From NCBI GenBank assembly GCA_910583945.1, contig CAJTYF010000012.1, positions 1 to 39,655 on the forward strand: DNA of 39,655 bases, given 5' to 3'. Origin of the DNA: an uncultured Bacilli bacterium (GTDB taxonomy: Bacteria > Bacillota_I > Bacilli_A > RF39 > UBA660). Both the position numbers and the translations under genes were made by a program. The notes under the pieces are model-generated. The model had not been told where the DNA came from and ran no database searches. It saw only the letters and a program-made list of their open reading frames with translations. Below, piece by piece: positions 34,401 through 39,655 of this stretch (position 1 is the stretch's first letter; the number at the start of each line of letters is the position of its first letter).

Positions 34401-35937
34401 TTTATCAGTTGGTAAGAATCATAATATTCCATATAAAATTTATGAAATGGATTCTGATGGAAATCGAGAAGATGTTACTGAAAAGGTAAGTTTTAAAGAA
34501 GTAGAAGCTCTTTTTGAAGATACAGTTTTAAGTCAAGTTACTGTTATTCAAAATGGTTGGCTTCAAATTAAACCAGATGTTCAAGATTTAAATAAAGAGA
34601 CTTCTTTAAAGATCACTTATGATGGAAAAGAAGCAGTGGTTCAAATTCGATTTATTAAAGAAGATTATTATGTTACTTCACCAAGTTTAGAGTATCAAAT
34701 GATATTATCTAATTCTGATTTCGTTAATAATCTTAAAGAAATTACTTTGAATACAAATTTATTTGATAAAACTGTTACAAAAGAAATTGATGGAAATACT
34801 TTAATTTTGAAATCAGATCAAGATAAATACATTAAAGTTGAAATTATAAGTGGTGAGGATTTAGTTAAACTTGATTATAAAGAAACTACGGAACAAGGAC
34901 CGACTTCTTTAGCGATTCTTGTAACCGCCTTAAAAGAAGGAACCGTTAAGTTTAAAGTGACGATGGGTGCTTATGGAAGTGTTTTAAATGAACCTAATCA
35001 AAGTTTAGAAATTACTTTAAATATTATTAAAAAGAAAGTATTAACTCTAGATGGTAATGGTGGTATTTACAATTTACTTACCAGTCGCTATACATTCTTA
35101 CTTGGTAAAGATGAGAGTGTTGATTTAAAGGATTATGTTATTCCTTATAAAGAAAGCGATGCTCCATGTAAGGTTTATAAATTCTTAGGTTATAGTGAAA
35201 ATAAAGAAAATAAGATGGCTGACTCAGGTTTAGAAGTACAAGAAATTGATAATCAAAAAGTTGTACCTTATATTGTTAAAAATTTAGAAAAAGATTTAAC
35301 TTTATATGCTATCTATAGTGAAGATTTAGAAGATAAAGAACCTGAAAAGAAAGAATTGTGGTTAGTGGATATTCCATTATTCCATAATGAAGAATATTTT
35401 AATAAGTATAATGAAGATAAAGTGATTTATCCAGGTGCGAAAGGTTATTATACAGAAAAAATAAAGAATGAAACGGATAAGACTATAACACTTACCAATT
35501 TAATCTTAAAGGAGGATACAATTTGTATTCCGAATAAAGGATGTTTAAATATGGGATATGTTATCAGATTCTATCCAAAAGAAGATACAAGAGCGACTTA
35601 TTTAATTGGAGGAGAGAATCGATATGAAATATTAAATAAGAAAGCTTTTAGTATAAATGATAGTGAAAATTATCGAAATATGAGTACAAATGACTCTTTA
35701 GGAACAAGAGGAACAAGTCGATTAAATATTAGCAATCAGTCTATTGTTCTAAAACCAAATGAGGAAATAGAATTGTATATTGCTTGGGAATGGACTTTTG
35801 AAACTGGTGATGTGTCTGATGATTTATTAGATACACAAATAGGAGAATACGCGAGCCGAATTCATGATTCATTGAATGATCGATATCGTTTCTATTTAGG
35901 CTTCCAGTTTGAAGTAGACGATATTTGTACTCCATAA
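31453..35937 (+). CDS. Giant anchored protein with cadherin-like repeats and fibre-like C-terminal domain
   Basis: 1494 residues. A charged cytoplasmic start is followed by a membrane segment (25-42) ending LLLITSCSC, a possible lipobox (ITSC, Cys43). Ig-like modules of the bacterial BIG type span about 65-250. About seven cadherin-like beta-sandwich repeats (275-970) show the pattern NxLKxLxxxxGxL...F.....Y.v.v...v..i.l.a......V.Y.fNG..V.sL.dL.LN.G.N.i.I.VtaEDGS...Y.V.I.R. Another Ig-like region and an InlB-type module (LTLDGNGG...FLGYS, about 1195-1300) follow. The C-terminal domain (about 1310-1494) has IYPGAKGYYTEKIKNETDKTI and IAWEWTFETGD...DTQIG, echoing the fibre-subunit gene. AAGGGGG lies 9 nt before ATG 31453. 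Probable stalk or anchor. Confidence 0.8.
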   Translation: MARGFDFEEYNNYDKNEKKLNKRKVITMIIVIIIIILLLITSCSCTSGFFGKIGNPFGNEGNHTVEPDTNDKEVIRNKYLKFDSDNVEMSLSDVNYKLSYSYDYIIPKNLTCTTSDATIATCYVENGYVVINPKSEGTVTITLSGEANDKKYEATATVTITNSKRYIQLSDEKGTIDLRKSSIKRITFDLIGLDGEVKVSSSNEKVARVHLSKEGVITITGKAVGTSDIIVTLEYNGKVYEAIYRLTVINGAQGPSVKPGDPNQPNEPNGEIKSSDSSLRVLKPNHGSIDFNSTTYNYTMGFSWWRWHLGFTAIPNSDKATVQYFYNGNVVDDLDRLKLNVGENIVRIVVTAEDGSTSIYEVVVNRAQSSNNYLKKLETSVGQLTPSFDKQKLHYELLVGNSVEKLTLNAVPYRKKSTVYYTFNGQSVGSLNDLKLNVGVNTVSITVVAPDGKSVRVYDVKIIREKASTELDGDNTLKTLNVSKGDPIHFDPMNNGPYYVNVGAGVSDVAVTAIPNSDKIKDISYTFNGQKIDSLDSLNLNSGDNKLEITVTAEDGSQRTYVVIINKAAKDHSNTLMMITTNKGVLTPAFDSNHSDYKVYVKESDEYITLTATTTDQNATLTYIYNNSKVSSLTDLKLEEGTNKVQILVTSASGVVRTYIVDIIKPVSPKSNNNYLEKIETEPNINITFDKETKDPIRVSVKSDVDKINLTGIPEDKEHAQVKYIVGNEVFDYLNDLPLHLGDNEIIIRVTAEDGSSRDYHVIINRSDLSLESLKDSYKKLDSLFKKDQLTYQIELDSSKDKISIYPEFKKDLNVTFKVCKVIDGVEKECTQRTDLNDIPLDYGTNRVYITLEKDGESKDYIVDVLRTPLSNENRLDSITVKDEPSLNLKPEFNPDLNEYTLSVPYDKKEISLEVQKKDPNSQVTVEYECNGVKYDSLENLPLNEGKNDIKIIVTSESGEKNIYIVHVQRPTRVIEFERTSYDLSVGKNHNIPYKIYEMDSDGNREDVTEKVSFKEVEALFEDTVLSQVTVIQNGWLQIKPDVQDLNKETSLKITYDGKEAVVQIRFIKEDYYVTSPSLEYQMILSNSDFVNNLKEITLNTNLFDKTVTKEIDGNTLILKSDQDKYIKVEIISGEDLVKLDYKETTEQGPTSLAILVTALKEGTVKFKVTMGAYGSVLNEPNQSLEITLNIIKKKVLTLDGNGGIYNLLTSRYTFLLGKDESVDLKDYVIPYKESDAPCKVYKFLGYSENKENKMADSGLEVQEIDNQKVVPYIVKNLEKDLTLYAIYSEDLEDKEPEKKELWLVDIPLFHNEEYFNKYNEDKVIYPGAKGYYTEKIKNETDKTITLTNLILKEDTICIPNKGCLNMGYVIRFYPKEDTRATYLIGGENRYEILNKKAFSINDSENYRNMSTNDSLGTRGTSRLNISNQSIVLKPNEEIELYIAWEWTFETGDVSDDLLDTQIGEYASRIHDSLNDRYRFYLGFQFEVDDICTP

Positions 35938-35958
35938 GAAAAATAAGGGGGAATAAAA

Positions 35959-36987
35959 ATGAAAGTAATAAAGAGGGTTTTAGTAACTTGTCTCACGACT
36001 TTGTTGGTTATATTATTGGTTATTAATATTTATAGTTTTATTTCTATAAAATTAATGAAAAAAGATTTAGCTACTGTTTTTGGTTATTCAACTTTGGAAG
36101 TAGTGAGTGGATCGATGGAACCAACGATTCATGTTGGTGATTTGATTTTCATTGATACCAAATCCAAAGAGTTTCATGTCAATGATATTGTTACCTTTTA
36201 TGATCAGCAAGGCAATTTTGTTACTCATCGGATTGTTTCAATAGAAAATGGTCGAGTCGTAACTAAAGGAGATAATAATAATTCGATTGATGAGCCTTTT
36301 TCTATAAATAAAATTGTTGGAAAATGTGTTTATATCATCAATAATGGTGGAAAAGTTATTAGTGCTTTTAGAAGCCCAGTAGCTATAGGTATGATTTTTG
36401 TGACAGGAGTGCTAGCTTGTATCTATTTAAGTTTAGATAAGAATGGTAAGCCGATACTTACCAAGGAAGAGAGGGAATTGGAAATGTTTAAGAAAAATAA
36501 AAAATTTGCTGGTTTTGATGAAAATGATGAATTTAGTGAATTTGATGAAGAACTAGATTTACAGCTTGATGAAGATTATGATGAATTAAATGGTACTGAA
36601 GAAGATTCATTTGATTATTATTATGATAATGAAGAAGTACAAGAGGATAACTATTATGAGGAAGAGGAAGAATTGCAATTAGAAGAAGTGGTTAAAGAAA
36701 TTGAAGACAATAAGGAGAGCAATAGTATGAGTAATATTACTACTTTAGAAGAATTTAGACGATATAAAGAAGAAAAAGAACTTGAAGAGTTTAGAAAATA
36801 TAAAGAAGAAAAAGAACTTGAAGAGTTTAGAAAATATAAAGAGGAAAAAGAACTTGAGGAATTTAGACAATATGAAGCTTCTATGAAAAAAAATAATTAT
36901 CAGTCCTCTGAGAATAGAAAAAATAATTATCATAAAAATTCTAATGGTTATAAGAAATATAATAAAGATTATAAAAAGAAAAATTAG
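35959..36987 (+). CDS. Second SipW-like signal peptidase I with acidic and repeat tail
   Basis: 342 residues. Membrane segment 8-30; catalytic Ser52 in VVSGSMEPTIHVGDLIF; His90 in VTHRIVS; Asp105 in KGDNN; second membrane segment about 139-158. The tail of about 180 residues, predicted cytoplasmic, begins with a very acidic stretch (DEELDLQLDEDYDEL and on). It continues with three and a half 12-residue repeats LEEFRxYKEEKE, likely coiled-coil, and ends basic (Asn, Lys, Tyr). AAGGGGGA lies before the ATG. A second Ser/His peptidase in one operon suggests substrate specialisation; the two exported proteins downstream are its obvious candidates. Confidence 0.9.
   Translation: MKVIKRVLVTCLTTLLVILLVINIYSFISIKLMKKDLATVFGYSTLEVVSGSMEPTIHVGDLIFIDTKSKEFHVNDIVTFYDQQGNFVTHRIVSIENGRVVTKGDNNNSIDEPFSINKIVGKCVYIINNGGKVISAFRSPVAIGMIFVTGVLACIYLSLDKNGKPILTKEERELEMFKKNKKFAGFDENDEFSEFDEELDLQLDEDYDELNGTEEDSFDYYYDNEEVQEDNYYEEEEELQLEEVVKEIEDNKESNSMSNITTLEEFRRYKEEKELEEFRKYKEEKELEEFRKYKEEKELEEFRQYEASMKKNNYQSSENRKNNYHKNSNGYKKYNKDYKKKN
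36745..36876 (+). repeat. 36-bp in-frame tandem repeat, about 3.6 copies
   Basis: Units start at 36745, 36781, 36817 and (partial) 36853. Units two and three differ by one base. Each encodes LEEFRxYKEEKE in the tail of the second signal peptidase. Copy-number change would keep the frame. Confidence 0.9.
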
Positions 36988-36997
36988 GTGAAGAAAA

Positions 36998-37630
36998 ATG
37001 AAAGGGTTACTACATAGTAAAAGATTTAAAAATAATTTAGGAAAATGGTTATGTATGTATGTGGGAGTTTTATTACTTCTTACAACTGTAGTAACCTATT
37101 CTAAATTTATTACAAATATGCAAGGTGACGATGAAGAAAGTAAGCCAGCTAAGTTTAATGTAGACGTTATTGGTTATGGAACAAAACTGGAAGAGACTCC
37201 AGAAGGAACGACTATTTATGACGCTGGGTTACAAAGACCAAATGCACCACTTACTTATTATTTAAAAATTGATACAGAATTTGAAGTTGCGACAAGTTTG
37301 ACACTTAATGCGACGATTCAATCGGAATTTAATTTGATAAGTGTTACAGAGCTTAAAAATGGTAATGAACGATTATTATGTGATAGTAGTGATAAAGATG
37401 CTACGAATGACTGTGATGTTATCACTACCGAAGATAATAATAAATATTATGTTTTGAATCAGTCAAGAATTTATCCTTTAAAAGGAAATCCTTCGAAATC
37501 TGAAATTATTTATAAAATAGTTGTTAAATATGATAATAAAGATGATAAGGATTATAAAAAGTTTGAAGCTTATGAAAAAAGCAAAAGCATTATTGACATT
37601 AATTATCGTGCAGAACAAATTATTAAATAG
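36998..37630 (+). CDS. Small SipW-type exported protein, TasA-like (putative)
   Basis: 210 residues. A membrane or signal segment (about 15-32, WLCMYVGVLLLLTTVV) is followed by TYSKFITNMQGDDEESKPAKFNVDV, parallel to TYAKYISS...AKWEFKV of the 30216 product. The mature region is beta-rich (LTYYLKIDTEFEVATSLTLNATIQ, SEIIYKIVVKYD) and has two cysteines about 11 residues apart. AGGTGA lies before the ATG, 10 nt after the second peptidase. I infer a minor fibre subunit or accessory protein. The sequence similarity is limited to the N-terminal pattern and general fold. Confidence 0.7.
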   Translation: MKGLLHSKRFKNNLGKWLCMYVGVLLLLTTVVTYSKFITNMQGDDEESKPAKFNVDVIGYGTKLEETPEGTTIYDAGLQRPNAPLTYYLKIDTEFEVATSLTLNATIQSEFNLISVTELKNGNERLLCDSSDKDATNDCDVITTEDNNKYYVLNQSRIYPLKGNPSKSEIIYKIVVKYDNKDDKDYKKFEAYEKSKSIIDINYRAEQIIK

Positions 37631-37645
37631 TTGGAGGTGATTAGG

Positions 37646-39604
37646 ATGAAAAAGAGAGAAAAATTACTCAATAAGAAAACAGTTAAAATTGTTATCAATA
37701 CTTTTTTAGTATTAGGTGTATTAGAATTTACTATTTATCCGGAAACGAATTCAAAATATTTGGATAGTCCTGAACATGCTGCTTTTTCTTATCAAGCTAA
37801 TTTATATAGTTTATATAAAGGATTAATTTCAAATAAAAATGTCGTGACTAATAAAAATGAACAAATTTCTCTTGGAACGTCTACTTATAAAGTAATGTCT
37901 TTGAATTTATCTTTTACTCGTAATGCGAATATAATAAAAGATTCATCCATTACTAAAGATACTTTTTCATTAGAATTACCAAAAAGTTGTACTTTTGATC
38001 AATTAAAGTTAGATAGTCAAAAAATTACGAATGTTCTAATTGATAAAAAAGGGGAAACCCAAAAAATATCTTTTTCTTTAGATAATACTAAAAATAAAGA
38101 TAAAGTAGAACAAGTATTTACAGCTAATATAAAATGTCCTGTAGACGTTCTTTCTAAAGATAATGTTTACCATTTGTCTTTTCCTATAGAAGAATATGTG
38201 AATGATGAACTAAATGAAAAGTTTACAAATTGGGATGTCTCTTTTGAAGTCAGTAAAGATTATTATCATCATCTTTATCCTATTCCTCAAATAGAAGTTG
38301 ATTTATCGAAAAGACAATTAATTATACCTAATGATTTTGAAGGTAATAAAGAATTAGAATTTCAAAGTTTTATTAAGGAATATGTTAGTTATTATGCTGA
38401 AAATACAGGAGAAGATGTTTTAAATTTTAGTGAATCCATTACTTCTTATGCTTATAATGAATATGCTGATTTTATAACAAATAACGGTGGAACTTTAAAG
38501 AAAAAAGATATTCATGGTATGACTGCTCTTTGCGACGATAAGGAATGTGTTTATACCATAACAGATAATTTTATTGGATATGCAAAAACAGAAATGACTA
38601 AAAATAATGCTTCTAATGTTGTTTATTTTTCTGATATTGATTCTTTAGGTAGTGTTGATTCAACAAAACTAAATGAAATATTAAAATATTATTTGTATAC
38701 TTATGTTTATAAAGATGAGAAATTAACTATTGAAGGAAAAAATGTAAAAGCTGATAAAGTATATGACTATTTATTAGAATCTTGTGAACGTGATATAAGA
38801 AAAATATTTGATGCCAGTATCAAAGCTCCGAATGGTATTACTTATATTCAAAGTACGAATTCATTCATTTTTGAAGATGCGGATAAGTTTGCTGAAATAT
38901 CAAAACAAGAAAAAATTGAAATAGATCGTGTTTTAAAAGATGATAATACGGTGGATATATTTACCATGCTAACTGAACTTATTAATCAATTTAATACACT
39001 TTATCCAAATAATAAATTGAATTTTAAAGATGATGATTCTTATACAGATTTCTTAAATGAAAACATTATAAATAACTTGCATTTTAGAAAAATATTCTTA
39101 AATGAATCAGGAAATGAAGTGGCAACAATTTTTGATATAAAAGACAGTCAGTATTCAAACCCTACGAGATATTTTCAACTTATTGTAGAGCCTACGCTTG
39201 ATTCTAGTTCTGTTACTCTTATTGAAACGGATGAGTTTGGTGTACCTTTAGTAGTTGTGAGCGGAGAAGAGAATAATAAACCTCTTCCTCCGAATGATTC
39301 TACGACGAGTAGCGGAGGTCCAGATGATGGAATAGATACTTCTATAAAGGATAATTCTAATAAAATAGAAGATTTAGAAGTCCCTGAAACGGTTTTAGAT
39401 GGTGTAACAAATTTAACGATTGATGAAGAGCAAGATGGATTAAAAGTTGTTATTGATGCCAAGAATAGTGAAAATATTGTTTCTATTGTTGAATCTTTGG
39501 ATGAGCATTTTTCAATTCCTGAACCGACGACGTTACCCGCTAATACGTTTATTCCAAAAGAAGATGGAAGTTTTGAAGCGGTTTATACAATAAAAACCAA
39601 ATAA
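37646..39604 (+). CDS. Large exported protein of the SipW-type locus, unknown function
   Basis: 652 residues. The N-terminus (VKIVINTFLVLGVLEFTI then YPETNSKYLDSPEHAAFSYQ) resembles the other two exported proteins, with NSKYL where they have YAKYI and YSKFI. The long mature part is acidic and mixed alpha/beta with no family I know. A Pro/Ser/Gly linker (KPLPPNDSTTSSGGPDDGID, about 548-567) precedes a final domain (LTIDEEQDGLKVVIDAKNSEN). No LPxTG or C-terminal membrane anchor is seen, so it would be released or held by other proteins. GGAGGTGA lies before ATG 37646; an upstream TTG at 37631 is inside the leader. The 51 bases after it hold no gene. Confidence 0.72.
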   Translation: MKKREKLLNKKTVKIVINTFLVLGVLEFTIYPETNSKYLDSPEHAAFSYQANLYSLYKGLISNKNVVTNKNEQISLGTSTYKVMSLNLSFTRNANIIKDSSITKDTFSLELPKSCTFDQLKLDSQKITNVLIDKKGETQKISFSLDNTKNKDKVEQVFTANIKCPVDVLSKDNVYHLSFPIEEYVNDELNEKFTNWDVSFEVSKDYYHHLYPIPQIEVDLSKRQLIIPNDFEGNKELEFQSFIKEYVSYYAENTGEDVLNFSESITSYAYNEYADFITNNGGTLKKKDIHGMTALCDDKECVYTITDNFIGYAKTEMTKNNASNVVYFSDIDSLGSVDSTKLNEILKYYLYTYVYKDEKLTIEGKNVKADKVYDYLLESCERDIRKIFDASIKAPNGITYIQSTNSFIFEDADKFAEISKQEKIEIDRVLKDDNTVDIFTMLTELINQFNTLYPNNKLNFKDDDSYTDFLNENIINNLHFRKIFLNESGNEVATIFDIKDSQYSNPTRYFQLIVEPTLDSSSVTLIETDEFGVPLVVVSGEENNKPLPPNDSTTSSGGPDDGIDTSIKDNSNKIEDLEVPETVLDGVTNLTIDEEQDGLKVVIDAKNSENIVSIVESLDEHFSIPEPTTLPANTFIPKEDGSFEAVYTIKTK

Positions 39605-39655
39605 AAATTTAAGTTCCGGCAAAAATCAGAAAAGGAAAGAAATAAAGTTAAGTAA

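Noticed and set aside
36745..36933. Phe-rich minus-strand ORF opposite the peptidase repeats
   Set aside because: It is the complement of the Lys/Glu repeat DNA and has no ribosome site or family likeness.
1..39655. CRISPR arrays, tRNA or rRNA genes, transposase or integrase genes
   Set aside because: No regularly spaced repeats, no tRNA-like TTCGA arms or rRNA-like stretches, and no recombinase-like products were found on either strand.

Overview
The window is AT-rich chromosomal DNA (roughly 30% G+C by eye) using the standard bacterial code, since TGA acts as a stop in several genes. AGGAGG-type ribosome binding sites, TTGACA/TATAAT promoters, pyruvate:ferredoxin oxidoreductase, phosphoketolase, a GH25 lysozyme and SipW-like signal peptidases point to an anaerobic, host-associated low-GC Firmicute. 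My best guess is an uncultured Bacilli lineage of the RF39/Erysipelotrichia type. The lineage is inferred from gene content only.

Layout. (1) 1-3477: nifJ. (2) 3474-4740: a scarred accessory patch with a small XRE gene that has no visible ribosome site, two decayed pieces of tail-like surface genes, a candidate minus-strand structured RNA with its own promoter and terminator, and a perfect 11-bp inverted repeat. A 13-bp direct repeat within two terminators brackets the XRE gene and the gene fragments. (3) 4842-9386: recG, a membrane-anchored GH25 lysozyme, a small secreted protein and a convergent TIGR01212-type radical SAM gene. (4) 9490-15219: two surface-protein genes with nearly identical 5' ends, each carrying a run of exactly 10 G after codon 8 and each out of frame as given. 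Between them lie a GH31 enzyme with Lys at the acid/base position and a hypothetical protein. (5) 15243-24209: murC, a GT2-GtrA fusion, a secreted thioredoxin-like protein, an XRE/DUF4097 pair, phosphoketolase, a cold-shock protein, a LytTR regulator with Asn at the phosphoacceptor position and a UPF0316 membrane protein. (6) 24294-39604: about 15 kb of co-directional genes forming a surface or matrix locus.

The last region looks like a distant, enlarged relative of the SipW-TasA biofilm-fibre system. It has two ER-type (Ser/His) signal peptidases with long, differently charged cytoplasmic tails and three exported proteins whose N-termini resemble SipW-dependent signals. It also has a 1494-residue anchored protein with about seven cadherin-like repeats and a fibre-subunit-like C-terminal domain, a 911-residue putative lipoprotein with about a dozen CxxC knuckles, and a cytoplasmic CxxC protein upstream. 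A working model is a membrane-anchored stalk that seeds or holds fibres matured by the dedicated peptidases. The family assignments rest on motifs read by eye and the model is inference.

The second notable system is the G10-controlled pair. The shared leader, G-run and downstream frame suggest slippage-controlled (phase-variable or transcriptionally slipped) expression of exchangeable surface modules. The fragments at 3720-4424 look like remains of the same family of bodies.
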